Source of the DNA: Clostridiales bacterium
GTDB lineage: Bacteria; Bacillota; Clostridia; Oscillospirales; Oscillospiraceae
Length of the DNA: 35,027 bases
Assembly (NCBI GenBank): GCA_019418525.1
Contig: DYBS01000005.1
Location: forward strand, 1 to 35,027
Direction of reading: 5' to 3'
The translations under genes and the position numbers were made by a program. This document shows positions 1-7,867 of this stretch, in pieces. The notes under the pieces were generated by a model. That model saw only the letters and a program-made list of their open reading frames with translations, was not told the origin of the DNA and did no database searches. Position 1 is the stretch's first letter, and each line of letters opens with the position of its first letter.

Positions 1-933
1 ACTGAGAACCGGGACGACGAGATCGTCCGCTGCCTGCGCTGCTTCACCTGCATGGCCGAGCGTGCCGCCACCTCCACCCGCCGCTGCACCGTGAATCCCC
101 TTATCGGCCGGGAGCTGGACGGCGTGGAGATCCAGCCCGCTCCCGAGAAAAAGAAGGTCCTGGTGGCCGGCGGCGGCCCCGGCGGTCTGTACGCCGCCTA
201 CACCGCGGCCCGCCGCGGGCACCAAGTCATCCTGTGCGAGAAGGAAAACGAGCTGGGCGGCATTCTCAAGAGCGAACAGGCCCTGCCCTTCAAGTACGAG
301 ATGTACCAGCTCACCGGCACCTATGAGAAGCTGGCCCGGAAGGCCGGCGTGGAGATCCGCCTGAACACCACCGTCACCGCCGACTATGTGGAGAAGGAGG
401 GGGCTGACGCCCTCATCATCGCCGTGGGCTCCACCCCCCTGGTGCCCCCCATCCCCGGTCTGAAGGGGGACAATGTGGTGGTGGTCAACGACTACTACCT
501 GGAGAAGGACAAGGTCACCGACGACGTGGTGGTCTTTGGCGGCGGCCTCGCCGGCTGCGAGTGCGCCGTCCACCTGGGCCAGGAGGGCAAGAAAGTCCAC
601 CTGGTGGAGATGCGGGACGAGCTGGCCCCCGACGCCAACGTCCGCCAGCGTCCCCTGCTGCTGGAGCAGATCGCCAAGTATGTCACCGTCCACACCGGCT
701 GTAAGGGCCTGGAGGTGCGGCCCGACGGCGTCCTCTGCGAGGACAAGGAGGGCAAGCAGGTGCTGATTCCCGGCACCACCGTCATCTGTGCCTTGGGCCA
801 GCGCTCCCGCACCGATGTGGTGGAGGAGCTGCGGGACGCCGCTCCCTTCGTCCGGGTCATCGGCGACGCGGCCAAGGTGTCCACCATCACCAACGCCGTC
901 TACTGGGGCTATCACGCCGCCCTGGATATCTGA
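1..933 (+). CDS. FAD/NAD(P)-dependent oxidoreductase of the old yellow enzyme/enoate reductase family (C-terminal part, 5' truncated)
   Basis: The frame is open from base 1, so the gene begins upstream of the window; an internal ATG at 52 is not the real start. The first 35 residues hold a Cys cluster (CLRCFTC, then a Cys about 12 residues on followed by TVNP). This is the 4Fe-4S ligand pattern between the flavin barrel and the dinucleotide-binding half in enoate reductase, 2,4-dienoyl-CoA reductase and trimethylamine dehydrogenase relatives. An FAD-type Rossmann motif (VAGGGPGGLYAA) and an inserted NAD(P)H-type motif (VVFGGGLAGCECA) follow, and the end (VIGDAA...) is the usual FAD-contacting terminus. 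Electrons would flow from NAD(P)H through FAD and the iron-sulfur cluster to FMN in the missing barrel, which decides substrate. The substrate (enoate, dienoyl-CoA, bile acid or other) cannot be told from this part. A strong terminator follows directly. Confidence 0.9.
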   Translation, partial: TENRDDEIVRCLRCFTCMAERAATSTRRCTVNPLIGRELDGVEIQPAPEKKKVLVAGGGPGGLYAAYTAARRGHQVILCEKENELGGILKSEQALPFKYEMYQLTGTYEKLARKAGVEIRLNTTVTADYVEKEGADALIIAVGSTPLVPPIPGLKGDNVVVVNDYYLEKDKVTDDVVVFGGGLAGCECAVHLGQEGKKVHLVEMRDELAPDANVRQRPLLLEQIAKYVTVHTGCKGLEVRPDGVLCEDKEGKQVLIPGTTVICALGQRSRTDVVEELRDAAPFVRVIGDAAKVSTITNAVYWGYHAALDI

Positions 934-943
934 TCCCGGAAGA

Positions 944-983
944 AGGCCCCGGTGTGTGCAGTGCACACGCCGGGGCCTCTTTT
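944..983 (+). terminator. Rho-independent terminator of the flavoprotein gene
   Basis: A 15-bp stem (GGCCCCGGTGTGTGC pairing with its near-perfect complement, one G-T pair) closes a three-base loop and is followed by CTCTTTT. It begins 11 bases after the stop codon. Confidence 0.9.
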
Positions 984-1019
984 GGCGCCTATCTGGGAAT
1001 AGCCTTTTCCACCATGCAG

Positions 1020-1028
1020 TGCTATAAT
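1020..1028 (+). promoter_or_regulatory. Extended -10 promoter for the beta-helix gene
   Basis: The sequence TGCTATAAT is a perfect extended -10 element (TGn followed by TATAAT). No good -35 hexamer lies 16-18 bases upstream, which is tolerated by extended -10 promoters. The transcript would carry a leader of about 75 bases before the ATG at 1109. Confidence 0.6.
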
Positions 1029-1038
1029 GGGGATAATT

Positions 1039-1082
1039 CCGGCGCAGGGGAACGCGCCGGCATCGCGCACCCCGCGGGTGCG
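1039..1082 (+). other. Two tandem hairpins in the leader of the beta-helix gene
   Basis: CCGGCGC at 1039-1045 pairs with GCGCCGG at 1054-1060, and CGCACCC at 1066-1072 pairs with GGGTGCG at 1076-1082. Both lie between the promoter and the ribosome binding site. No U-run follows, so they are not terminators; they may stabilise the leader or serve as a regulatory fold. Confidence 0.45.
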
Positions 1083-1108
1083 ACACTTGATCGGGAGGCT
1101 CTCACCCT

Positions 1109-1774
1109 ATGAACATCACCATTTCCGACCTGCTGGACCTGTCCCACACCCTGGCGGGTGACTATCTGCGGCAGTTCCAGTACCCCTGGGAGGCCCTGGA
1201 CGGCATCAAGGACCTGATCCTCTCCCTGGGCGCCCAGCTCTCCCCCGAGGAGTACGACCAGCCCCAGGAGCACGTCTGGGTCCACAAATCCGCCGTGGTG
1301 GCTCCCACCGCCTATCTGGGCGCGCCCTGCATCATCGGGCCGGAGACCGAGGTACGCCACTGCGCCTTTATCCGCGGCTCCGCTCTGGTGGGGGCCCACT
1401 GTGTGGTAGGCAACTCTGTGGAGTTGAAAAACGTCATCCTCTTTGACAACGTCCAGACCCCCCACTACAACTACGTGGGCGACTCCATCCTGGGCTACAA
1501 GAGCCACATGGGAGCCGGCTCCATCACCTCCAACGTCAAGTCCGACAAGTCCCTGGTGGTGGTGAAGGGTGACACCCCCATGCCCACCGGCCGGAAGAAG
1601 ATGGGCGCCATCCTGGGCGACGGCGTGGAAGTGGGCTGCAACTCGGTCCTCAACCCCGGCACCATCCTGGGCCGCCGCAGCAGTGTCTACCCCACCTCCT
1701 GTGTCCGGGGCGTTATCCCCGCCGACCATATTTATAAGGATCAAGACCACATCATCCCCCGCCGGACGGTGTAA
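1109..1774 (+). CDS. Left-handed beta-helix (hexapeptide repeat) protein, UDP-GlcNAc pyrophosphorylase/acyltransferase-like
   Basis: The 221-residue protein has a short helical N-terminus (about residues 1-50). Imperfect hexapeptide repeats follow from about 55 to 190 (VHKSAVVAPTAYLG, CIIGPETEVRHCAFIRG, VGDSILGYKSHMGAGS), the pattern that folds into the left-handed beta-helix of GlmU C-terminal domains and related acyltransferases. The nucleotidyltransferase domain of true GlmU is absent, so the common database name 'UDP-N-acetylglucosamine pyrophosphorylase' would overstate it. It may be a sugar or sugar-nucleotide acyltransferase or a trimeric binding protein. A GGGAGG site lies 10 bases before the ATG. 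The gene is monocistronic, between an extended -10 promoter and a strong convergent hairpin. Confidence 0.8.
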   Translation: MNITISDLLDLSHTLAGDYLRQFQYPWEALDGIKDLILSLGAQLSPEEYDQPQEHVWVHKSAVVAPTAYLGAPCIIGPETEVRHCAFIRGSALVGAHCVVGNSVELKNVILFDNVQTPHYNYVGDSILGYKSHMGAGSITSNVKSDKSLVVVKGDTPMPTGRKKMGAILGDGVEVGCNSVLNPGTILGRRSSVYPTSCVRGVIPADHIYKDQDHIIPRRTV

Positions 1775-1777
1775 TGC

Positions 1778-1816
1778 GGAACACCCCCTGAGCGCTGAGC
1801 GCTCAGGGGGTGTTCC
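1778..1816. terminator. Bidirectional hairpin between convergent genes
   Basis: A perfect 18-bp inverted repeat (GGAACACCCCCTGAGCGC and its complement) with a three-base loop separates the beta-helix gene from the convergent permease gene. U-runs are weak on both sides, so termination probably relies on the very stable stem. Confidence 0.75.
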
Positions 1817-1832
1817 TTGTGAAAGAGGGGCA

Positions 1833-3239
1833 TTAGTCCTCTTGGGACTTCTTTTCCTTGGGGAGCACCAGGCTCAGAATGAGAGCCACCACGAACACGC
1901 CGGCCACGGCGTTGCCGTTGAAGATGTCGCCCACGGCGGAGGGGAAGGCAGCGAAGAAATTGCCGCTGGTCTGGGTCAGGCCCACGCCGATGCAGAAGGA
2001 CAGGGAGACGATGATCATGTTGCGGTCGTCGAACACGCAGTCCTTGAGCATCTTCATGCCCTCATAGAGGATGGAGCCGAACATCATCACGGTACAGCCG
2101 CCCAGCACCGACTGGGGCAGGGAGTTGAAGAAGGCGCCCAGGGGCGGGAAGAGGGAGGCCAGGATCATGATGAGCGCGCCCATCAGGATGGTGAAGCGGT
2201 TGATGACGCCGGTCATGGTGACCAGGCCCACGTTCTGGCTGAAGGAGGTCAGGGGCAGGCAGCCGAAGCAGCCGGAAATGGCGCTGGAGAAGCCGTCCAC
2301 GGCCAGGGAGCCCTGCAGCTCCTCCATCTTCAGATCGCGGCCCAGCGCGCCCTTACACACAGCGGTGGTGGCGCCGGTGGTCTCAGCAGCGGAGACCAGG
2401 AACACGATGGCGATGGTGAAGAAGGCGCCCACGTCAAAGACGGGCTTGTGGCTGGTGAGGAACACGGGAGTGGGCAGGCTGAAGAAGCCGATCTCGCCCA
2501 CGGTCTTGGTGATGCCGGAGAAGTCCACCATCTGGGCCACGCCAGCGGCGGTGAAAATGGCGGCCAGGATGTAGCCAAACACCAGGCCCACCAGGATGTT
2601 CAGGTTCTTATAGACGCCCTTGAGGAGGTAGCGGGACACCAGGCAGACGATGAGGGTGAAGAAGCCCACCACCAGATGGTACCAGGAGCCGAAATCGGCC
2701 GCGCCGCTTCCGCCGCCCCAGGAGTCCATGCCCACGGACAGGAGGGACAGGCCGATGGCAATGACCACGCAGGCCGAGACAACAGGGGTAAGGAAGCGCT
2801 TCCAGTACTTGGCGCTCAGGCCGACAATGCCTTCAAAGCAGCCGCCCAGGATGACGGCACCTACCATGCCTTCATAGCCCAGGTTCGGGTTGGTACAGAT
2901 CATCAGCAGGCTTCCCAGGAAGGTGAAGCTGACGCCCATGACGATGGGCAGCTTGGAGCCGATCTTCCACACTGGATAGAGCTGCAAAATCGTGCCGATA
3001 CCAGCGGCAAACATGGCGCACTGGAGGAGCTTGGTGATTTCCACTGCGGTCAGGTGATTCTCCGTACCCCGCACCAGGGCGGCGCTGCACACGATGAGCA
3101 CTGGCGCCAGGTTGGATACGAACATGGCCAGCACGTGCTGCAGGCCAAAGGGGACAGCCTTGGACAGGGGGACTCGGCCGTTGAGCCGATAGATGTTGTC
3201 CGCGCTTACCGTCTTGACGATCGCTTCCTTGTTTTCCAT
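1833..3239 (-). CDS. NCS2-family xanthine/uracil permease
   Basis: The 468-residue polytopic membrane protein has the usual NCS2 length and about 12-14 hydrophobic segments. Diagnostic features are the TM1 His in FGLQHVLAMF (His35), the TM8 acidic residue in AAETTGA (Glu286), and the NCS2 signature QNVGLVTMTG (335-344) in TM10. Members import xanthine, uric acid, guanine/hypoxanthine or uracil by proton symport. The neighbouring xanthine dehydrogenase operon favours xanthine or a related purine here, which is context rather than proof. A GAGAGGTG site lies 6 bases before the ATG. The 180-base upstream region is AT-rich and probably holds its own promoter. No purine riboswitch core was recognised there. 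Confidence 0.92.
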   Translation of the reverse strand: MENKEAIVKTVSADNIYRLNGRVPLSKAVPFGLQHVLAMFVSNLAPVLIVCSAALVRGTENHLTAVEITKLLQCAMFAAGIGTILQLYPVWKIGSKLPIVMGVSFTFLGSLLMICTNPNLGYEGMVGAVILGGCFEGIVGLSAKYWKRFLTPVVSACVVIAIGLSLLSVGMDSWGGGSGAADFGSWYHLVVGFFTLIVCLVSRYLLKGVYKNLNILVGLVFGYILAAIFTAAGVAQMVDFSGITKTVGEIGFFSLPTPVFLTSHKPVFDVGAFFTIAIVFLVSAAETTGATTAVCKGALGRDLKMEELQGSLAVDGFSSAISGCFGCLPLTSFSQNVGLVTMTGVINRFTILMGALIMILASLFPPLGAFFNSLPQSVLGGCTVMMFGSILYEGMKMLKDCVFDDRNMIIVSLSFCIGVGLTQTSGNFFAAFPSAVGDIFNGNAVAGVFVVALILSLVLPKEKKSQED

Positions 3240-3261
3240 CGTTCACACCTCTCATTACCAA

Positions 3262-3289
3262 AATGTATCAATAATTATTTTTCTTACAA
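3262..3289 (-). promoter_or_regulatory. Possible promoter of the purine permease gene
   Basis: On the minus strand TTGTAA (3284-3289) and TACATT (3262-3267) are 16 bases apart inside an AT-rich stretch just upstream of the ribosome binding site. Both match the sigma-A consensus at only four of six bases, so this is a weak call. Confidence 0.35.
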
Positions 3290-3321
3290 ATACATATTTT
3301 TTTGCCCTGACTGGTGTAAAA

Positions 3322-3387
3322 TTCCCCTCCGGTCCGACGATTTAGGGTGGGACAGAATCTGAATGGCTCAGCATGACCGGAGGGGAA
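3322..3387 (-). terminator. Long-loop inverted repeat after xdhC, probable terminator
   Basis: TTCCCCTCCGGT and ACCGGAGGGGAA form a perfect 12-bp stem around a 42-base loop. The stem is followed on the minus strand by a short U-run (ATTTTAC). It lies 31 bases past the xdhC stop and upstream of the permease promoter region, so it most likely ends the xdh transcript. The loop is unusually long and contains a small internal hairpin (CTGA/TCAG). Confidence 0.5.
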
Positions 3388-3418
3388 TGGGACTGGGATA
3401 GATGGCGTTTTCGAGAGA

Positions 3419-3925
3419 TTAGACCGCGTCGGCCTCGGCGTACTTACCCAGGCGGCGCAGCATGGTCTTTTTCACGGCCCGGAAGATGTTCTCATAGCCG
3501 GTGCAGCGGCACAGGTGGCCGGAGAGCATCTTGCGGATCTCGTCGTCGGAGAATTCCTTGTGGGCGTTGAGCAGCTCCGTGGCGCTCATGATAAAGCCGG
3601 GTGTGCAGAAGCCGCACTGGACAGCGGCCTCGTCGATGAAGGCCTGCTGGATGTCGGAGATCTCCCCGTTGGGGCCGGCCAGGCCCTCCAGGGTGAGGAT
3701 CTCCTTGCCGTCGGCCCACACAGCCAGGTAGATGCAGGAGTTGAAGGCCTCGCCGTTGATGAGCACGTTGCAGGCGCCGCACTCGCCCACCTCGCAGCCC
3801 TTCTTCACGCTGGTGAGGCGGAAATCGTCCCGCAGCATATCGGTGAGAGAGGCCCGCACGTCCACCATCTTCTCCACCTGTTTGCCGTTGATGGTGCACT
3901 TGACCAGTTTATACTGATTACTCAT
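3419..3925 (-). CDS. xdhC: Xanthine dehydrogenase, [2Fe-2S] subunit
   Basis: This 168-residue protein passes electrons from the molybdenum centre to the FAD subunit through two [2Fe-2S] clusters. The N-terminal plant-ferredoxin-type cluster is bound by Cys44, Cys49, Cys52 and Cys64 (CEVGECGAC...C). The C-terminal helical cluster is bound by CGFC (104, 107) and CRC (139, 141). All eight ligands are present and the length is typical. The ATG at 3925 is chosen because GGGAGG lies 8 bases upstream; a GTG at 3934 falls inside that site. The start overlaps the last 8 bases of the FAD-subunit gene, which suggests translational coupling. The symbol follows the E. coli XdhABC naming. Confidence 0.93.
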   Translation of the reverse strand: MSNQYKLVKCTINGKQVEKMVDVRASLTDMLRDDFRLTSVKKGCEVGECGACNVLINGEAFNSCIYLAVWADGKEILTLEGLAGPNGEISDIQQAFIDEAAVQCGFCTPGFIMSATELLNAHKEFSDDEIRKMLSGHLCRCTGYENIFRAVKKTMLRRLGKYAEADAV

Positions 3926-4805
3926 AGATTTCACCTCCCGACAGACGGATGGACTCCGTGAGGCCCCGCTCGGCCAGGACCACGGCGATGTGTTCGCGGA
4001 AGTCCTTGGCGGCGCGCCAGCTGTCCCGGGGGTGGACGTCCTCCAGCACCGCCTGGGCGAAGGCCTTCACCGCCTCTTTGGTGGTGGGCTGGCCCTTGGC
4101 CCGGGCCTCGGCGGTGGCAGCCCGCATGGGGATGGGGCCGGCCACGCCGTAGGCGATGCGCACATCCTCCATGGTCTTTTTGTCCGCCGACAGCTTCACG
4201 TTCACCGAGCAGCCGGTGGTGGCGATGTCCATGGCGTTGCGCATAGCGTACTTGATGTAGTGGCCCTGATAGCCCTCATAGGAGTGCTTGGGGATGAGGA
4301 TGGCGGTCTGGAGCTCGCCGGGGCGCAGGTCCACCTTGCCCGCCTTGATGTAGAAATCCTGGATGGGGATGCGCCGCACCCCCACAGGGCCAGTGATCTC
4401 GATGATGGCATCCCAGGCAAAAAGGGTGGAGGCCGAGTCGGCGGAGGTCACACCGTTGCAGGTGTTGCCGCCGATGGTGCCGATGTTGCGGATCTGGGGT
4501 CCACCCACCATATCCACCGCCTCGCCCAGCACGTTGATGTGCTTCTGGATAATGGGGTCCTTGGTGATGTGGGAGAAGCTGGTCAGAGAGCCGATTCGGA
4601 TGGAGCCGTCCTCCTCGTAGGAGACGCCCCGCATCTCGTCCAGCATATAGATGCTCACCAGCTCCTTGCCGGCCCGCTTGCCCTCCCGCATCTGGACCAG
4701 TACGTCGCTGCCACCGGCAATGATCTGGGCCTCGGGGTGCTCGGTGAGGAGCTGTACCGCGTGGGCCACACTCTCTGCCTCGTAGAGCGCTTTGATATCA
4801 TACAT
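3918..4805 (-). CDS. xdhB: Xanthine dehydrogenase, FAD-binding subunit
   Basis: The 295-residue protein belongs to the CO dehydrogenase/xanthine dehydrogenase flavoprotein family (CoxM-type). The FAD pyrophosphate loop is IIAGGSDVLV (about residues 28-37), and the second family motif is IRNIGTIGGNTCNG near residue 107. The subunit takes electrons from the iron-sulfur subunit and passes them to NAD+ or another acceptor. It sits 15 bases behind xdhA with GGAGG 11 bases before its ATG, and overlaps xdhC by 8 bases. It lacks an obvious export signal, so the enzyme should be cytoplasmic. Confidence 0.93.
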   Translation of the reverse strand: MYDIKALYEAESVAHAVQLLTEHPEAQIIAGGSDVLVQMREGKRAGKELVSIYMLDEMRGVSYEEDGSIRIGSLTSFSHITKDPIIQKHINVLGEAVDMVGGPQIRNIGTIGGNTCNGVTSADSASTLFAWDAIIEITGPVGVRRIPIQDFYIKAGKVDLRPGELQTAILIPKHSYEGYQGHYIKYAMRNAMDIATTGCSVNVKLSADKKTMEDVRIAYGVAGPIPMRAATAEARAKGQPTTKEAVKAFAQAVLEDVHPRDSWRAAKDFREHIAVVLAERGLTESIRLSGGEIYE

Positions 4806-4820
4806 AGGTCGATCGCCTCC

Positions 4821-7106
4821 TTAAATCAGGCCTTCTTCTTGGAATCTGCGGAACAGGATGTGGGGATTCACCGGTGCCTCATCCACGGCCACGCCGGTAG
4901 CGTGGTAGATGGCGTTGCGGATGGCGGGTGCCACCGAACACGTGGGAGGCTCACCCAGGGCCTTGGTGCCGAAGGCACTGGTGGGCTCGGCGTTCTCCAC
5001 GAAGTAGCCCCGCAGGCGGGGGTGGTCCATAAAGGTGGACAGCTTGTAGTCCAGCAGGTTGTTGTTCAGGGGCTTGCCGGTCTTCTGGTCATAGAGCAGC
5101 TTTTCCGATAGGCCGTAGCCGATGCCCATGCTCATGCCGCCATGGACCTGGGCCTCCGCCAGGGCGGGGTTGATGATGGTACCCGCGTCGTGGACGTTGA
5201 CGATGTCCAGGAGTTTGACCTTGCACATGGGGATATCCACCTCCACCTCGGCGAAGGTGCAGCCGAAGGAGTAGGCGTTGGACTTGATCTGGGCGGTGCT
5301 CTCAGCGGTGAGGTGCTGGCTGTGGGTGAGGCTGTACAGGGCCTCGGTGGCCAGGTCGCCCAGGCTCATGAGTACCCGCTTATCGGTGATGCGGACGATC
5401 TGGCCGTCGATGATATCCAGGTTGTAGGCCGGCATCCGGGTCAGCTCGTGGGCGTAGTTAAGGATGCGCTCCTTCAGCAGCAGGCCGGTCTGCCGGATGG
5501 AGAAGCCGGCGGTATAGGTCTGCCGGGAGGCATAGGCGCCGGTGCCGAAGGGAGTGATGTCGGTGTCCTGGCAGGAGACCACGTGGACGTCGCTCAGAGG
5601 CACACCCACCACGTCGGCGGCCATCTGGGTATAGGCGGTGTCGGCGCCCTGGCCGATCTCAGTCTCTCCCAGCTGCACCTGGAGGGAGCCGTCCTGGTTG
5701 AGGACCATCCGGCAGGAGGAAGTTTCCAAGGAGATGGGCCACACGGCGGTGTTGTACCAGAACACGGCCATACCGATGCCCCGGCGCACGTCGCCGGTCT
5801 GGTTCTGGTACTCCTGGTACTTGCGCCGGTAGTCGGTGACCTCCATGCCCTTGTCCATGCACTGGTTGAAGGTGTCGGCGTAGAGCTCGTTCTTGGAGAA
5901 TGGATCGGTGAAGCCCACCGGCATCAGATTCTTGCGGCGGAACTCGATGGGATCCAGTCCCAGCTTGGCACACACATCCTCGGTGTGGCACTCCACGGCC
6001 CACATGGCCTGGGGGATGCCGTAGCCGCGCATGGCGCCGGCCACCGACTTGTTGGTAAACACGGTGTAGGAATCGCACTCCACGTTGTCACAGGGGTAGA
6101 GCTGGGGGAAGCAGCCCATGCCCTTGGCCACGATGCTGTGGCCGTGGGAGGCGTAGGCGCCCTGGTCGGAGAAGGCCTCCAGCTTGCGGGCGGCGTAGGT
6201 ACCGTCGGGGCGCACCCAGGAGATGATGTGGCTGCGGATGGCGTGGCGCACGCGGGTGGAAACGAAGGTCTCCTCACGGGGCACATCCAGTTTCACCAGG
6301 TGGCCGCCCAGCTTCATGCAGACCCAGGCGCACAGGGGCTCGTAGAGCACGTCCTGCTTGTTGCCAAAGCCGCCGCCGATGTAGGGCTTGATGACCTGGA
6401 TCTTGCCCCAGGGGATGCCCAGGGCCTGGCCCACCACCCGGCGGACGATGTGGGGAATCTGGGTGGAGGTAACCACCTTAATGCGGTCGCCGTGCATTTC
6501 GGCGTAGCAGATAAAATTCTCAATGTGGCAGTGCTGCACGGTGGGGGTGTCGTACCAGCCCTCCACCTTGATGAGGCCGGGCTCTTTGATGGCCTCCTCG
6601 TAATTGCCCTTGCGGATGGAGGTGTGCTTGAGGATGTTGTTGGGGTACTTCTCATGGAGCTGGGGCGCGCCGTCCTTCATGGCCTCCTGCACATCCAGCA
6701 CGAAGGGGTACTCCTCATACTCCACCTTGATGAGGCGCAGGGCCTGGGCGGCGGACACCTCGTCCTCGGCCACTACGGCGGCGATATCATCGCCGTAGAA
6801 CCGCACCCGCTCGGTGAGTACCAGCCGGTCGGCCACATCCTGGTGGCTCTCATCGGTGGACCAGGGGTGTCCGGCAGTGGGGAAGTAGTGCTTCTCGGTC
6901 ACGTCGAAGCAGGTAAACACCTTCACCACGCCGGGGAGGGCCTCCGCGGCAGAGGTGTCAATGGATACCACCCGGCCATTGGCAATGGTGGAATGCAGGA
7001 CCCTGATGATATAGGCACTCTTGTCGCACAGATCGTCGGTATATTTGGTCCGTCCGGTCACTTTGTCGTAGGCGTCCACACGGGTGACTTTTTTTCCTAC
7101 ATACAT
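4821..7106 (-). CDS. xdhA: Xanthine dehydrogenase, molybdenum-binding catalytic subunit
   Basis: The 761-residue subunit has the length of bacterial XdhA-type large subunits. Cofactor and active-site motifs are GGGFGNK (244-250), AMRGYG with the conserved Arg360, the GETEIGQG loop (480-487), GTGAYASRQ (521-529) and the catalytic Glu in ALGEPPT (Glu719). The enzyme hydroxylates a purine such as hypoxanthine or xanthine. Related molybdenum hydroxylases oxidise other N-heterocycles or aldehydes, so the substrate is inferred from family resemblance and the nearby purine permease. No molybdenum cofactor, XdhC-like insertion factor or selenium-labile hydroxylase maturation gene is present in the window. 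AGGAGG lies 7 bases before the ATG. The gene follows the Crp/Fnr-type regulator by 56 bases with no terminator between, so the four genes may share a transcript. Confidence 0.93.
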   Translation of the reverse strand: MYVGKKVTRVDAYDKVTGRTKYTDDLCDKSAYIIRVLHSTIANGRVVSIDTSAAEALPGVVKVFTCFDVTEKHYFPTAGHPWSTDESHQDVADRLVLTERVRFYGDDIAAVVAEDEVSAAQALRLIKVEYEEYPFVLDVQEAMKDGAPQLHEKYPNNILKHTSIRKGNYEEAIKEPGLIKVEGWYDTPTVQHCHIENFICYAEMHGDRIKVVTSTQIPHIVRRVVGQALGIPWGKIQVIKPYIGGGFGNKQDVLYEPLCAWVCMKLGGHLVKLDVPREETFVSTRVRHAIRSHIISWVRPDGTYAARKLEAFSDQGAYASHGHSIVAKGMGCFPQLYPCDNVECDSYTVFTNKSVAGAMRGYGIPQAMWAVECHTEDVCAKLGLDPIEFRRKNLMPVGFTDPFSKNELYADTFNQCMDKGMEVTDYRRKYQEYQNQTGDVRRGIGMAVFWYNTAVWPISLETSSCRMVLNQDGSLQVQLGETEIGQGADTAYTQMAADVVGVPLSDVHVVSCQDTDITPFGTGAYASRQTYTAGFSIRQTGLLLKERILNYAHELTRMPAYNLDIIDGQIVRITDKRVLMSLGDLATEALYSLTHSQHLTAESTAQIKSNAYSFGCTFAEVEVDIPMCKVKLLDIVNVHDAGTIINPALAEAQVHGGMSMGIGYGLSEKLLYDQKTGKPLNNNLLDYKLSTFMDHPRLRGYFVENAEPTSAFGTKALGEPPTCSVAPAIRNAIYHATGVAVDEAPVNPHILFRRFQEEGLI

Positions 7107-7162
7107 GGTGATTCCTCCTGTCTCATGGTTTTGGGGGTCAAGGGCTCCGCGCGGGCTGGCGC

Positions 7163-7867
7163 TCAGCCGTTGACATAGTATTCGATATAATGGGCTCGCA
7201 TCTGGTCGTATCCCTCTCGGGTGATCACGATCTTGCCCTTCCTCACGCTGATCAGCCCCATCTCCTCCAGGCGCTTGATGCTGCGGTTGAGGGTCTTGGT
7301 GGAAAAGCCGATCTCTTCCGCCATCTGGTTTCGCGTCTGCCGGAGCTCCACCTCGGGCGGGAGAGGCTGGTGCTGCTCATAGAGGCGGATGAGGTGGACC
7401 ATCAGGCGATCCTTTCCCTCCATAAAGAGGTACTTCCGGGCCTCCGCCGTCTGGGTGATGAGGCGGTGCATATTCTCCTGGGTCCGCAGGAACAGGGCAT
7501 CCACATCCATGCGCAGCCAGTCCATATAGGCGTCTGCCGGAATGGTAAGCACCTTGCACTTGGTGGCGGACACAATGCTGATTCGATACTGAGGCAGCCC
7601 CGCGAAACACTCGATCTCCCCAAAAAAGTCCCCGGGACCAAAGTCCTTGAACGGATAGGCGCGCTCATGGGTGGGCCATTCCACGCCGGTCACCTTGCCG
7701 GACAAGATGAGAAAGATCTGGGTGCAGTCGGCACCAGCCTTGATGAACTCCCGGCCAGCCTCCACCTCCACCAGGGACATGTAGTAGCGGACTTCATCCG
7801 TGCAATTGCGGAAGAGAAGTTCCATATACCGCTGTTTTTCGGGGGGCAACTCTTTGAACATATCCAC
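7163..7867 (-). CDS. Crp/Fnr-family transcriptional regulator
   Basis: The 234-residue protein has an N-terminal cyclic-nucleotide-binding-type beta barrel (about residues 30-125, FIKAGADCTQIFLILSGKV and GPGDFFGEIECF). A dimerisation helix and a winged helix-turn-helix follow (about 165-220, QMAEEIGFSTKTLNRSIKRL). It lacks the N-terminal Cys cluster of true Fnr, so a 4Fe-4S oxygen sensor is unlikely; the ligand is unknown. The preferred start is GTG at 7867, 10 bases after AAGGAG; the ATG at 7861 is an alternative. Its position as first gene before xdhABC suggests that it controls that operon and perhaps itself. Confidence 0.9.
   Translation of the reverse strand: MDMFKELPPEKQRYMELLFRNCTDEVRYYMSLVEVEAGREFIKAGADCTQIFLILSGKVTGVEWPTHERAYPFKDFGPGDFFGEIECFAGLPQYRISIVSATKCKVLTIPADAYMDWLRMDVDALFLRTQENMHRLITQTAEARKYLFMEGKDRLMVHLIRLYEQHQPLPPEVELRQTRNQMAEEIGFSTKTLNRSIKRLEEMGLISVRKGKIVITREGYDQMRAHYIEYYVNG

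Noticed and set aside
1109..1774. Full GlmU bifunctional enzyme
   Set aside because: Only a short N-terminal segment and the beta-helix are present; the uridyltransferase domain is lacking.
1569..3362. Long plus-strand open frame opposite the purine permease gene
   Set aside because: It is the complement of a well-conserved NCS2 gene in GC-rich DNA. Its translation is low-complexity His/Gly/Gln/Ala-rich with no family features.
3240..3420. Purine riboswitch upstream of the permease gene
   Set aside because: Searched by eye for the conserved purine-aptamer core and its flanking loops on the minus strand; none was found, only the long-loop inverted repeat.
5142..7178. 678-codon plus-strand open frame opposite xdhA
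   Set aside because: The translation is dominated by Gly, His, Val and Leu from antisense reading of a high-GC gene; xdhA on the minus strand has every motif.
7163..7867. True Fnr (4Fe-4S oxygen sensor)
   Set aside because: The four Cys residues are scattered and the N-terminal Cys cluster of Fnr is missing.
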